Shown here: positions 23,341-34,400 of the stretch, piece by piece
Layout: each line of letters begins with the position of its first letter
Position numbering within the stretch: the stretch's first letter is position 1
Source: Craspedostauros australis
Taxonomy: Eukaryota > Bacillariophyta > Bacillariophyceae > Mastogloiales > Achnanthaceae
DNA: 64,000 nt
Direction of reading: 5' to 3'
Assembly: GCA_026770025.1 (NCBI GenBank)
Contig: JAMXDE010000024.1
Location: forward strand, 124,001-188,000
The notes under the pieces: generated by a model
Seen by the model: only the letters and a program-made list of their open reading frames with translations
The model's database searches: none
What the model was told of the DNA's origin: nothing
Translations under genes and position numbers: made by a program

Positions 23341-24342
23341 ATGACCAGACCAGCGATGGCGCTATCGTCCCCTCCATTCGTACAATCCTATCTGCAACGT
23401 TTGGGACTGTCGGCCACGGACACCAACACTGTTGCCAACACCGATGTCAACACCGTTGCCAACATCAATGGCTGCAACAGTGAGAAGAACATCAACATCA
23501 ACATCAACAAACCGACATTTGAAGACCTCTGTCGCATCACCGAAGCACACCTCGCCAACATCCCGTTTGAGAATCTGGGTCAGCATGGGGCCAAAGGTGG
23601 CTTGCAGACCTTGGACATGACATCCATCGAGGACAAGATTCTCACACGTCAGCGCGGCGGATTCTGCTTGGAGTTGAACAGCATACTGGCGAAACTGCTG
23701 AGCACCATGGGTCTGCACGTGCAGTACGTCCCGGCTATTGTGCATCGACCCGATGGTGACGACGATGGCTTCGATCATCCTGCGACGCATCTGTTTTTGC
23801 TGGTGCGATTGGATGATCACGATAGCCAGCAGTACTTCGTGGACGTGGGCTTTGGAGAGCCTGCCATCCATCCGCTGCGGTACCCCGCCCTCGATGAAAT
23901 CCAGATCACGGCCGAAGGCATGCAATCGCGTTTCGTGCCAGACGGCACCGATATCGTGCTCGAGTACAAGAAGGGCGGTGTCTGGACGCCGCGGTTGAAG
24001 TGGGACGCGCAGATCGACGCGACGCGGACGCTGGAAGATTTCGCGCAGTGCTTGAAGCAAGTGCAAGACGTGAACTGCAACTTTGGTCAGAAGACTATCG
24101 TATGCAGTGTCACGCGAGATTGGAAGTACACTGTGGCGGGCAGCAAGTTCAAGGTGACGGGTCCTGGGCGCATGTCTATGGCAGACGACGGAGTGGCGCC
24201 GGTGGCCGCGCAAGAGCTCAGTAGCAAGGACGAGGTGCGCAGCATTCTTGAATCGAAGTTTGGGATCGCGATGGAGGAGACTGAGACATTGGACATGTCC
24301 CGTTCGTTGGCGGCGGAGGACAAAGTGTGGGCGACATTCTAG
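23341..24342 (+). CDS. Arylamine N-acetyltransferase
   Basis: A 333-residue protein of the NAT family, which moves an acetyl group from acetyl-CoA to arylamines and related amines. The catalytic triad is visible: Cys109 in RGGFCLELN, His150 in ATHLFLLV and Asp168 in FVDVGFGEP. Other family features are HLANIPFENL near residue 75 and the conserved Arg before GGFC. An Asn/Thr-rich insertion (about 25-55, repeats of NTVAN and NINI) is unusual and likely a surface loop from a small repeat. The frame is open further upstream to 23125, but the ATG at 23341 begins just before the conserved N-terminal helix (SPPFVQSYLQRLGL) and gives a normal family length. The protein is probably cytosolic, since no targeting signal is evident from this start. 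Confidence 0.9.
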   Translation: MTRPAMALSSPPFVQSYLQRLGLSATDTNTVANTDVNTVANINGCNSEKNINININKPTFEDLCRITEAHLANIPFENLGQHGAKGGLQTLDMTSIEDKILTRQRGGFCLELNSILAKLLSTMGLHVQYVPAIVHRPDGDDDGFDHPATHLFLLVRLDDHDSQQYFVDVGFGEPAIHPLRYPALDEIQITAEGMQSRFVPDGTDIVLEYKKGGVWTPRLKWDAQIDATRTLEDFAQCLKQVQDVNCNFGQKTIVCSVTRDWKYTVAGSKFKVTGPGRMSMADDGVAPVAAQELSSKDEVRSILESKFGIAMEETETLDMSRSLAAEDKVWATF

Positions 24343-24881
24343 AGTAGTTCAAATGGACGAAGAGAGATAGGCAGAGAGATAGGCATATATATATACATCA
24401 AGGGAACTGCCCCGCATCCTTGTTTGCGCTCGTATTGCGCTTTCGTGCAGGTATAAACACAACGACACTCGTCGCGGCACTGCTGTCGCCACCATGCAGC
24501 CCAGTGATACTATATCATTCCAGCGATCAAGGAGCTCGCCATGTACCATCACAGCATCAATTGAATGGCGTGGTGCCGCACAACATCACAGCGGCATTCG
24601 TTTCAGCTGACAGTATAGTATCGTGCTAAAGTAGATTTGCCAGTTAGACTTGTTTTTGCGTTGATGTTTCTTGCTTGTTCCTTCGGTGCTACTATATTGG
24701 TGTTTGGTGGTGGATATGGGTGTCACACACAAACGGTATGTGCGAGTATGGGACGCATCAGTCGACATTCTACGTATCTGTGTGTCATGCACGAGCTCTG
24801 CCCACGCATAGGATATCCTCACCTCCATACCCACCACCCTACAGACCGAGTATCGAAATGACGTATCAGCGACAATACGAT
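24343..24881. other. Convergent intergenic region
   Basis: Lies between the 3' ends of the NAT gene (+) and the protease gene (-). It starts with a GAGATAGGCAGAGAGATAG/TATATA tract. No gene is recognised. Confidence 0.45.
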
Positions 24882-27641
24882 TCACGCCGGCCATAGGGTG
24901 ATGAGCGCCCCGCCGACCGAGAGGACGTACAGAAGGCGGCGCATGTTGTCCACGACGTCGATATCATTGCGGAGAGGCAACTCTTGGCCTTGCATCAGGA
25001 TGGCATTGGACAGCACAAAGCCGATAATGACGCTGGACGTGCCCCAGTTCTGAATGATCAAGGCGAGGCCGAAGATGGCCCAGATCGGCTCGAAGAGATA
25101 GGTGAGCGCCGAATCGCGTCCCAAAGCCGCCATCTCCATGCGACCGCCGTCGGAGCGCTTGCTGTTGGGAACGAAAGCGAGGGCGTTGCAGAAAATGCCA
25201 ATGTACCCTGCGAGGAGCAGGGGATGGCAAGCGACCGCGTCGGAGGATGGATCGAGGGAGAGGAGAGTGTCGAATCCGAGGAAGGACTGGATGGTGGCGG
25301 CGACCAGGCCAGAGACCTTGAGGAATTCCACTGGAACGTGCGGCAGCTGAGCGATCTGCTTGGTGGGCACGAGCAGGATCTGCTGCAGTCCCGAAAACAG
25401 GGCGCACCAGGACGCGATCGATCCCAGGAGGGGCCCAGCGAAGGCGATGTCGAAGAGCGCCTTGTTGTTCTTGGGCGGACGCTGGTAGAAGGTGGCGGTG
25501 GGAAGGGTTCCGAAGGGCGTCCATGGCACGACGACAGGCGGGAAGGCCAGGGAGATGGAATCTGTGTCGTCGTCGTAGTTGCGCTGCACGCCGGCGCCGG
25601 TGTTGCTGAGTGCCTTGTCGATGAGGTTGATGAGGTAGACCGCGGCAAAGTGGCCTGCCTCGTGCGTGGCCTGGATCGCAAAGAGGGCCCAGAAGAGGGG
25701 ACTGGAGACGCCGACGGCGAACTGCTGGAGGAGGCCGGCTGCGGGATCGTAGCACGCACCCGAGAAGAGGGCCATGCTGATGATGCCAAGGTAGGAGACG
25801 AAGAGGCGGGGGTCGCGTTCTTCCTCGGCATGCGTCTGCATGACGAAGGTGTTCTTGGGTGCGATGAGCAGCGTGGGGGGTGGGAGCCGATCAAGTTTAT
25901 TCAAGGTGTTTGGGAGCAACTGAAGGCGGTCGAAGAAACTATCCTTGTCGCGCAGCTGATCATTCATCTCCGAGGTGACAAAGTCAATCACTTCAATGTC
26001 GTCGAGCTCGTCCAAGAAGCTGAAATCTCGGATGACGTAGAATTCGAGGCTGTCCGCAAACTTCCGATAGAGCTTGGATTTGTAGAGGTAGTTCTCCAGA
26101 TCGATGAGGAGCGACTCGCCGGTGGCCGTCTTGGGTATGCCCCTGATGACGCTGACGTACTCGAGATGTTGGGGCTTGTCGGTGCGTTGGAATATGTTGT
26201 TGACGACGTAAGGATCGTCGAGGACTGCGGTGGTCATCTCGTCCACTTCCTTGCGGTGATTGTTCTGAAGCTGGGCGGCCATCTTGAGCGACATGGTCCG
26301 CCTGACCTGGCCTGTTGGGAAGATGACATCGGGGTACATCTCGGCGAAGGCCAGGCAGTCGACCTTGTAGTCGTCTGGCTGGTCCTGGAAGGCGGCTTCG
26401 CGCGTGGCGATGTACCGGACCTGATTGAGCACATCGATGAAGGTGTCATTGGAAGCTAGGAGTAACAAGTTCGGGTTGTTCAAAATGCCTTGCTCCACCT
26501 CGTCCAAGGTCTCCTGCACAAGCCCGGTGAGGTTGTCCAAAGGATTCGCCGCCACGTCCATGTCTAGCATTTTCGTGATGAACGTTTCTAGCACATTCGA
26601 TTCATTCCCGTCAGCTCCCATCCAACTGTCCACCTGGTCGTTTACTTCCAACGGCTTGCTGGTGTTAGAATTGGCATTGGCGTTGACGTTGGCATTGGCG
26701 TCGGTGGTGTTGGCAAGCATGGTCGAGATATCAGCGAGAGCGCTCTCGAGTTCCTGGGCCGTCTGATCCTGGTCTTCAGAGGCACCGAAGAGAGGGGCCT
26801 GTGTATTGTTCGAAGATGCTGGTGCCTGGGCAGTTGCCGCGGGCTCATTGACAGGTTCCGTGGCATTGGGATCCGCCACTTCCAGGATTTTGCGCAGAGC
26901 TTGTATCTTTTGAACGATGTCCTCGCGTTGCTTGATTTGCGTTTGGCGCTTGAGTCTGTCCTTATCATCGTCTGTGCCATCGTCTTTGGTGTCAGTGGCA
27001 TCCTGGCCTTCGCTATCGGCTTGATCGGTCTGCGCGTTGACAGTGCCGCTGAGCTTGAGTAGCTGATCCTCGAGAGCGGCGATCTTGTTCAACGCCAATG
27101 TGGACTCCATCTGCTGCGCTTCCAGCCGTGCTCGCAGCGCTGATTGTTTCAGCTTGTCTGCCTCTTCCTGAAGCTTCGTCCGTGCCTTGGGTTGCTCCTT
27201 CTGTTGGTCATTGTCATTGTGAACATCATTGTGAACATCTGCGGGAGCTTCAGCATGTTTGCCATCGTTGGATGCCTTGAGTGCAACCATCAGCCGCGAG
27301 GACGATACTGAAGGAAGCCATGCGCTCGCAGCCGCAGGCGATGCGTATCCGATCTTCCCGCGCTGAAGCTGCCCACGCTGAAAGGCTGCGGGGCTCCATG
27401 CCCACGCTGACGGAGAAAGTGACAGACTGCCGAGGCCCAAGATGCAACCCAGCATCACATTCGCCAGTCGATACGTTCTCCGTGTGCTACGTCCATGCAC
27501 TTGTCCATGCACTTGTCCATGCACTTGTCCATGCATTTGTCCAAGCACTTGTCCAAGCTCCTGCTCATGATGAGGCTGGTAAGACTGCTGCGCCAGGATC
27601 CGACCATCGCCTTCCATGCTGTTCGCCGTTGTCGTCGTCAT
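24882..27641 (-). CDS. EGY-like plastid site-2 metalloprotease (M50)
   Basis: A 919-residue single-exon protein. The C-terminal 260 residues are a multi-pass M50 intramembrane protease domain. Zinc ligands are HEAGH at 660-664 and the Asp of SDGGR at about 831, with the EGY-type segment FGTLPTATFYQR near 710-720. The middle (about 430-650) contains the soluble region expected of EGY proteins, and a coiled-coil/acidic linker spans about 150-350. A signal-anchor-like stretch (residues 59-81) ending in SAWAWSPAAFQ fits a bipartite plastid presequence, so a thylakoid or plastid envelope location is likely. Unusually, 58 residues precede it, including a GQVHGQVHGQVHG repeat coded by a 12-bp minisatellite. 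Translation may really begin at Met63 (27455). EGY proteases act in plastid membrane protein processing; the substrate here is unknown. Confidence 0.88.
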   Translation of the reverse strand: MTTTTANSMEGDGRILAQQSYQPHHEQELGQVLGQMHGQVHGQVHGQVHGRSTRRTYRLANVMLGCILGLGSLSLSPSAWAWSPAAFQRGQLQRGKIGYASPAAASAWLPSVSSSRLMVALKASNDGKHAEAPADVHNDVHNDNDQQKEQPKARTKLQEEADKLKQSALRARLEAQQMESTLALNKIAALEDQLLKLSGTVNAQTDQADSEGQDATDTKDDGTDDDKDRLKRQTQIKQREDIVQKIQALRKILEVADPNATEPVNEPAATAQAPASSNNTQAPLFGASEDQDQTAQELESALADISTMLANTTDANANVNANANSNTSKPLEVNDQVDSWMGADGNESNVLETFITKMLDMDVAANPLDNLTGLVQETLDEVEQGILNNPNLLLLASNDTFIDVLNQVRYIATREAAFQDQPDDYKVDCLAFAEMYPDVIFPTGQVRRTMSLKMAAQLQNNHRKEVDEMTTAVLDDPYVVNNIFQRTDKPQHLEYVSVIRGIPKTATGESLLIDLENYLYKSKLYRKFADSLEFYVIRDFSFLDELDDIEVIDFVTSEMNDQLRDKDSFFDRLQLLPNTLNKLDRLPPPTLLIAPKNTFVMQTHAEEERDPRLFVSYLGIISMALFSGACYDPAAGLLQQFAVGVSSPLFWALFAIQATHEAGHFAAVYLINLIDKALSNTGAGVQRNYDDDTDSISLAFPPVVVPWTPFGTLPTATFYQRPPKNNKALFDIAFAGPLLGSIASWCALFSGLQQILLVPTKQIAQLPHVPVEFLKVSGLVAATIQSFLGFDTLLSLDPSSDAVACHPLLLAGYIGIFCNALAFVPNSKRSDGGRMEMAALGRDSALTYLFEPIWAIFGLALIIQNWGTSSVIIGFVLSNAILMQGQELPLRNDIDVVDNMRRLLYVLSVGGALITLWPA
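27492..27560. repeat. 12-bp minisatellite in protease N-terminus
   Basis: About five tandem copies of a 12-bp unit (CACTTGTCCATG and variants), coding GQVH repeats on the minus strand. It lies between the annotated first Met and the hydrophobic signal of the EGY-like protease. Confidence 0.8.
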
Positions 27642-28487
27642 CTTGGCAACTGTGATGTATTGTATTATCTGATATTATAAAATACAATGCAATACAATAC
27701 AATGCAATACAATCGAGTATGACTATTACACTCAATGATACTCTGTCGTCGCCACACTTCAGGCTTTGGCGGGATTGTCGGCAGAGCGCTTGGATTAGTA
27801 CCAACACATATTTTTATGCGACCGAACGAAATGGCTTCTTGTGATGAATTGGAACGCCGACTTGACACGAGGAAGTTGGTTGGTGGCTGTCCGAGCAGCT
27901 GCCGAAAGGACTCGATTTGTGTTTGTCTCTCTTTCCTCACTCCGATCCGTGTTGTTTGCTGGCAGAGTTCGACATGATCGTCTTCAAGTCGTGCATAACG
28001 TGACGTCATCCTAGACTTCTTGAACTGAGTGTAGAGAAGCTTTTTGCTGTGCCAGAAATGCGCGAAATGCCGAACGCCAACAGCAATGCGATGCCGATTC
28101 TTCGCCCAGTGTTCGGGAAAGGCTGATCTCTATTCATTTATTCCATTCCAATCACTCACACAACCATGTGATCAATCAAGTGAGTGGGTGTGAAGGCTTG
28201 CATTGGCAAGTTGCTCTCATTCAAAGCATTGTCCCATCCAAGTACGATACCTGCGAATCCTCAGCTGGTTGCTCGTACCCAGGTTCCCGATCAAAAATCT
28301 GATCCTTCTTTCCTTCCTTCGTGTATCCATTCGTTCCTTCCTTCGTTCATTCATTCATGCATCGAGTACAGTATCCTATGGATTTCATCCATCCATCCAT
28401 CCATCCATCCATGTATGCATGTATGCATGCATATATATGGTACATGCGCGCATCCACCTCGTCATCTCATCAAACTTCACATCCCGA
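27642..28487. other. Intergenic with simple repeats
   Basis: Upstream of the EGY-like protease: an AATACAATGC repeat tract near 27670-27710. Further on, TTCC/TTCA tracts near 28310-28360 and a (CATC)n run followed by TATGCATG repeats at about 28386-28440. No gene is seen. Confidence 0.5.
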
Positions 28488-29291
28488 TCAATGAATGGGC
28501 GTGGCGCAGGCGCAGGACTCTGATCCCGACTTCTGCGTGAGGTAGTCGGAGACGTAGTTGGCCACATCCCACGCGTTGACGAAGGCATCGGCGTTGTACA
28601 CTTCGAACCAGTTTTCGGTCAGGTCCTCGGCAACCTTCATCATGATGGACATGATCTCGTCGTCGCCCTCCTCACGGCAGTGCACGTACGAGCGTTTTGC
28701 GGATTCTCCCATCTTCACGTGGATCTCTTGTGGCATCCACTGTGTGTGTGTGCAAGTATTCCATAATATTATATAACATTACATAACATAGTCGTAATGC
28801 ATGGCAGTGGTGAAGATGCTCGGAAACAGATACAGGAGCGTGAGATGATCGTGTCACAGTGTAGCACTTGTGTCATGCAGTCTTCAAAAGTACTGCAACG
28901 ACAATCCTTTCGAACTTCAGCAAGCCAAGCCAAGCATCCATCCATCCGGGCAATGCCAACACTCTCCCACTCTATGCCATCTCTGCCATCTCTGCAAGCA
29001 CATACGAGTTTGGCAGAACACGCGTTATCGTACCTCCGCATCCAACCACGCGGCAACAGACTGGGACAACAAGGCTCCTTCCACCTCATGATCGGCATCC
29101 AACATGTCCAGCGAGATGTCTTCCACAGTCTCGGCCGGTGCAACCTCCGTGGACTGATGCAACGCAACACCGCGTGCGGTTGTGCTGACTCCAAAGGCCG
29201 GTGCGGTCCATGCCTGGGCGCTGCGCGTCAGCGACATCAGGCACAGCATCGCGATGGCTGCGAATCGGTGGTTGCGTACTGCGAGCGTCAT
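28488..29291 (-). CDS. Small plastid-targeted protein, two exons
   Basis: Exon 1 is 29291-29034, the intron 29033-28740 (294 bp, GTACGATA donor, acceptor CACACACACAG) and exon 2 28739-28488, giving 169 residues. The splice joins AAWLDAE to WMPQEIHVKMGE in phase 0. The N-terminus (MTLAVRNHRFAAIAMLCLMS...SAQAWTAPAF) is a signal peptide followed by an aromatic residue at the predicted cleavage site, the bipartite plastid presequence of secondary red plastids. The mature part is a short soluble domain (RSYVHCREEGDDEIMSIMMK, AFVNAWDVANYVSDYL). The DAEWMPQ...H-x-x-MG pattern seems familiar from algal conserved hypothetical proteins, but I know of no function. The intron carries a TAGTCGTA motif at 28789. 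Confidence 0.75.
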
Positions 29292-29942
29292 TGTGTATGT
29301 GTATGTGTATGTGTGCGTATTGTTGCAGTGAAGTGAACCGAAGTGATGCTGGCAATCGATGCGACGAGGATCATGGGGATTGTGAGGATCGGTGAGTCTC
29401 AAACCGTCTCTTGTTCTCGCTCTTGCTCTTGCTCTTGTCTGTCCATGCCAGAGCAGCGGCATGGCGTCTCTTGCACAAAGTCAGCAACAACAACAACAAC
29501 AACAAGCACAGAACGTTCTGCATCGGAACAGGTGTCATCAGCAACCTCATCCAACTCCTTTTCTCTTTCTTCCTTCTTCGTTTCTTTGTCCGAACCTGAT
29601 ACGTCATCATTAGTACTCTATATGTAGTATATTTTGAGTGATAGTATCTAACGAATACAAGATCACAGTCATTTTCGCATTCCACGATGACGGAACAAGA
29701 TTCGAGCACCAAAACGGGACAAACACAATGGTCGCCACGCTGCCACAGAGGATGCTCTCTCTCTCTCCGTTTGGTTGGCATCAACTTCTTCCTTTCATGC
29801 AATACTCGTTGTGATGGGAGCATTTATCGATGCAAAGCACACACAGCTCGCACGATCACAGCCATCAACGAGGGAAAGAACACGCCACGTGAAGCGCATC
29901 GAACGAGATCATGGGGTACGTCGCGCCAAGTTGGGCTAAGAG
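29292..29942. other. Intergenic, no supported gene
   Basis: Probably the promoter region shared by the divergent plastid-protein gene (-) and the hypothetical (+). A GTATGTGTATGT tract adjoins the start of the former. ORFs here lack motifs. Confidence 0.4.
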
Positions 29943-30653
29943 ATGATCCACGCTGCTCTGTCCACCCTGCTGTCGGTCTCTTTGCTTCGTCTTGCGGCCT
30001 CCTTCGAGATTCCCATCATCAGCACCACTTGCATGCGCTCACTCTCACACTCACACCATCTCCACCTCCATCATTGCATCATTGCATTGCTTACGTGCAA
30101 ACGCAAACACACAAACAATGAATGCTACAATGAATGCTACAATCCCAACAGCTGCTCATCCAGTGCACCAGAGGCCACCGCGCAGGGTGCATCGACGCAA
30201 AGCCCTGCTGAGAATGGGCAGGCTGCTCAGCACGGCGCTCCCGATGCCATGAAGCAGAAGCCACAGAAGCAGAGCACAGCCGTCCCAGAACAGCAGCAGC
30301 TGGGCAGCGGGGTGCCCAACACGGCGAGGGGGATGCCGCCCACACCGACGCCAGCAGAACCATCGGCCACCAACAACGGTCCCATCGTGACGCCGGTCAC
30401 GTACGAGCACAACTCCAATCCCAACAACCAGAAGGTCTACAAGGGATGGGCGCCACCCACCAAGGTCAAGGAGGAATCCAAGGTCAAGGCTGTGGGCAAG
30501 ACGACGGAGGATATCACCGACGAGTGGGATGCTGATGGCAACCTCAAGCGCACCATCGTGCGTACGACCATCGATAAGACGGACAAGTGGAAGTGGCACA
30601 AGGAGCGTGAGGTCATTGAAATCCCGGCGGCGGAGGCGCAGCAGTATAGATAA
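29943..30653 (+). CDS. Hypothetical protein, N-terminus uncertain
   Basis: The frame is open for 236 codons, but only the part after about 30140 looks coding. It has a Gln/Pro/Ser-rich stretch followed by a charged C-terminus (VYKGWAPPTKVKEESKVKA, ITDEWDADGNLKRTIVRTTIDKTDKWKWHKEREVIEIP) that resembles a short beta-rich repeat. The first 65 residues include a signal-like start but then read as low-complexity His/Cys/Ser typical of untranslated or intronic DNA. A real first exon may lie upstream, with an acceptor near 30150 (CCCAACAG or CATCCAG). I could not settle this. No function is assigned. Confidence 0.45.
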   Translation: MIHAALSTLLSVSLLRLAASFEIPIISTTCMRSLSHSHHLHLHHCIIALLTCKRKHTNNECYNECYNPNSCSSSAPEATAQGASTQSPAENGQAAQHGAPDAMKQKPQKQSTAVPEQQQLGSGVPNTARGMPPTPTPAEPSATNNGPIVTPVTYEHNSNPNNQKVYKGWAPPTKVKEESKVKAVGKTTEDITDEWDADGNLKRTIVRTTIDKTDKWKWHKEREVIEIPAAEAQQYR

Positions 30654-31077
30654 TACATGAATGCATGCATGCATGCATGCATGAAGTCATGGATTAAGTG
30701 ATGGAACACAACGGAACAATGCTTGGGAGCAAGAGTGAAAACAAAAGTGGACGTAAGTGTGAATGGATGAATGGATGGGTTCTATTATCATATTCCATGT
30801 CAAGAAGCGGCAGTGTTCCATGACCCTTCTGCATCGGCTTGCACAAGTGAGCAATTCCTTGGCCATCGGGAACGTGCTCACTGATCGCCGCAGCGACGGA
30901 CGCAGTGACTGCAGCATTCTGTGTGATGGAAGGGACCACATAACAGCACCAACAGGCAGAACAATACAGTGCGGTCAAATACTCTATGTTACTCCATGGC
31001 TTTCACGTACTGGTAGAAATGTGGCTTTCAATGGAAAGCAATAGAGGAACTATCTGCATGTACACAAACATACTATA
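30654..31077. other. Intergenic, ATGC tract
   Basis: A (ATGC)n run at about 30658-30682 follows the previous stop. The rest up to the transposon end shows no gene. Confidence 0.5.
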
Positions 31078-31211
31078 TCCATAAAGAGAGATTCTGTCTG
31101 GGGAGACCAAAAATGGCCATTTTGGGCTCAGGAGACAAAGTTACCCGGAGGTTCGCCAAAATCCGGTCTGAGGAGACAATTTTCAGTTCCACGTGATAAA
31201 TCTCCACGATA
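31078..31211 (+). repeat. Left transposon terminus: TIR and subterminal motifs
   Basis: Terminal TCCATAAAGA at 31078-31087. Subterminal motifs are TCTGGGGAGACCA (31097), GCTCAGGAGACAAAG (31126), GGTCTGAGGAGAC (31165) and TCCACGATA (31203). The spacing is irregular. The same words occur inverted at the right end. Confidence 0.8.
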
Positions 31212-31470
31212 GGATTTTTCGGTCGAATACTTCGACTAAAAGAAACTCTGCCAGCTCTTCGTTCTGACATCTTCTCCTCCAAGATTTTCTTCATCGTCAT
31301 TGTTTCTTCGCTTTCCTCCAGATGGCAACAACCCTCCCTCTCCAACCTCCTTGCCTGCTGTGGTTCATTTCATCCCATCATCAACCTCGCACCTCCTTGC
31401 TTATCATTCGCAGCATCCCCCATACTGCCTTCTTCTTCCAGCTTGCCTTCTTCGATACGTCACCTTCATC

Positions 31471-34400
31471 ATGGCATCTTCTCTTCCACCTGATGCTCCC
31501 AATGCCAATGACGACTTGCCCACAGCTTCCACTCCAGTTGCAATGACCGTCCATGGCACTGTCTCTCCATCCCAGCAGCTTCATCCCTTTGGACAAGTTT
31601 TGGATGATGGAATGGGTGATGCAGGCAAACACACCCATGAAGAAGAACGAGATGGCATCTGTGTCAACAGTGATGACGAGGGTGCAGTGCCTACAGTGGT
31701 GCCTCCAGATCCTGTTGGCGATTTTGGAGTCCAACCGTGCTCGCTTCCTGGCTACAGCCATCGCATCGTCCTCCCTCCAAAGAAGGGGAGTAGGGAGATC
31801 TCTGTGGAGTGGAAGGTGCTCTCAGCCTACGAGCATGCAACAAACGTGACTGTTGGAGAAGCACACAAACTCGCTCTCCTTCATGCAAAGGAAGAGATTC
31901 ATTCACTGCGAACAGCTGTCTTGCAGCGCTTCCCCAAGAGTCCTCCTGGGTCTCCACCATACGTGCCAACACCCCATGACTTGATCCACGATGTGCTGGG
32001 CCCCACATCTCCCATTTTCATCCGTGCATTTGGCCCAAGTGGGCTGGGTTTCTCATATCCTGAGTACATGGAGTTCCTCTATGCCATCACATCACAGATG
32101 GTGGAAGGCTGCACTGTTCGTCGGCTCTACGATGGCGGCAACACTACCACGCTTCCCAGCTTTCCCACCAGACAGCACTACGTCAATCTCTGGGACCGTA
32201 TTCGACGCAATGGAAACCCTGTCTCTCGGAATGGCCATCGCTTTGTTTGGACCGAATTGGAAAGTGCTTTCAACTTGACGCTTGAGATTCTTTGTCTTCG
32301 TCATCGTTGCCTGAATCGGATCGTCACATTGGATGATGACAAGGTCCATTGCAGCAGCCGTGCAGAGAGCAGCTATCTGCTTGGCATGAGACATACTCAT
32401 GCAAATCGTAATGGGTAAGTGACGAACAGCATTGTGTGTTTTGTTGCAGAGGGGTGGCATCTCCATTTCATATTACAATTCCTCACCCCAGGTCTCCGTC
32501 TCGTTTTGGTCTTCTGCATTCCTTCAGATTAACCCTGAACACTCTTGTCCAGTCTGCTTCTGGACTTGTTGTGGGGTTGGCTGCTTGCCGAGATGGGTTC
32601 GATGACGACACCTATCGGTTGTTCACCTAACTAAAAGAGCCAGATGGTTCTTTTCGAAATCTAACCCTCATGACAGATCGAGGATACAATTGCCACAGCA
32701 CTACCGCCTTCCTCACTACCAGGGGTGCCAATCTGGAGGGTACACACATGCGAGCTGGATACCTACCATTCACCTTCGGCCCATCCATTGGCAAGGGTGC
32801 ACTCCAGATGAATATTGGGAGGAAGGGGCCAAGGATGGTGCATAGCGCTGTCACCAACAGCATTGGCAAACGACAATTGACATGCTATGGATACCGACTT
32901 AACGAACAAACTGTACTTGCACTCTCCACAAGATCGAGTGGCTTCGAGTGGGACCTCACCCTCAGCAATGCCAGTGACCAACAAAAGTACCAAGACATGG
33001 TGGAGAACAAGCATGGGAACAATCAAAGATCCCCACACTACCCACACTTCTTCCAAACATTCACTGTCAATCCAACACGATCGTCGGCAGTCAGAGCTGC
33101 CATATCCCAAACTCCCCTTGGCACAACCGGTGTTGTGGCTGTCGCATCCAAGAATGTCAAACAGCGTTGGGCAGATATGGTGTGGGATCTGCCTGTGGAT
33201 GGACTCACCTGTGGCCAGGGTGACCATCTGTGGTTCGTCCACCGCCGCTTCGCGTTCACGAGCACCTCCACCTACAGCATGATACAGAAGGTGCTTGAAA
33301 GCGGAGAGTGGTGCAACACCGACAATGCCACCATATTCAATCAAACTGCATGGGAGTGCATTGGCCGCTACTTGGGATATGATGTGCTTGGTCGGAAGGC
33401 GAAGTACCACAATGCGTTGCAAGCAGAAAAAGCGAGATTGCGCGCACTTGATTTATACTCCAAACTCACAACTCCCACCTTCGATTCCCGTCATGTTGAA
33501 ATTGCACTTCTCTCCTCTCTCCGTGACGACGCCCCTGAAGAGGATGCCTTCCCTGACAAAGACTTCATCGAACTCATGGTTATGTTCTACCGCAGCAAGG
33601 CCCAGCGAAGCAGAGCCACACAATGCAAAATGCTCCGCACCATCCTCGCTGATGACGACAAGGTTCGACGGCGATTCGTGGCCATCAGCGACGCCTCCCT
33701 CAAGAAAGACCTCAAGGCTCGTCTCCCCAAAACCAATGTGACGAAAATGCCACGAGAGAAGGTTGTGGAGAGATTGGTTGCCCTGGGGATGAAGGAGATC
33801 GAGCAGGAGCCCGACCATCCATCCAGTTTCCAGGCGGGAAGCACCACTTCAGAGTGGATGCACAAGCTTGACCACGACCTCACAACTCTCATGTTACAAT
33901 CATGGTTCATGAAGTCGGTTCGGGGCAAGGCCGGAAAGCTCGCCAAGCTGGGCCACAAAAACGAAGCTCCCCTCATGAAGCAGGCCCTCCACTGTGTTGG
34001 AGTGGGCGGCGAGGGAAGGCAAGTGAAGGCGACGTACCAAGTGGGGGTGGTGCGAAACACCGATGCACCGTACGCCCGCGCCTCCGTCGACTTCCTCGCG
34101 ATCGTCGGTGATCCAGAGGACGACAGCGACGATGAAGTCTTTGTTGTGGAGATCAAGACTCGGGCAACGACAGACACAGAAGATCTCGAAAGACGGCACC
34201 AGCGGAAGGCCGATTGGGAGCATGGGACGGAGGGAAAGAGTCATGTGTTCGTGCATCTCCAAGACGACAAATGGAGGGCATTGTTCGAAAAGAAATCAGA
34301 GATGATTCAACTGCTTCATCATGCCTTCGTCTTTGGGGTGACAGGTGCAATGATTGTAATTGGTATGTTCAAGCATGAAATGGATGGAGCTCCTGCCATG

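Noticed and set aside
24984-26459. 491-residue plus-strand ORF within the EGY-like protease
   Set aside because: Antisense shadow of a gene with clear catalytic motifs; the composition mirrors the codon bias of the other strand.
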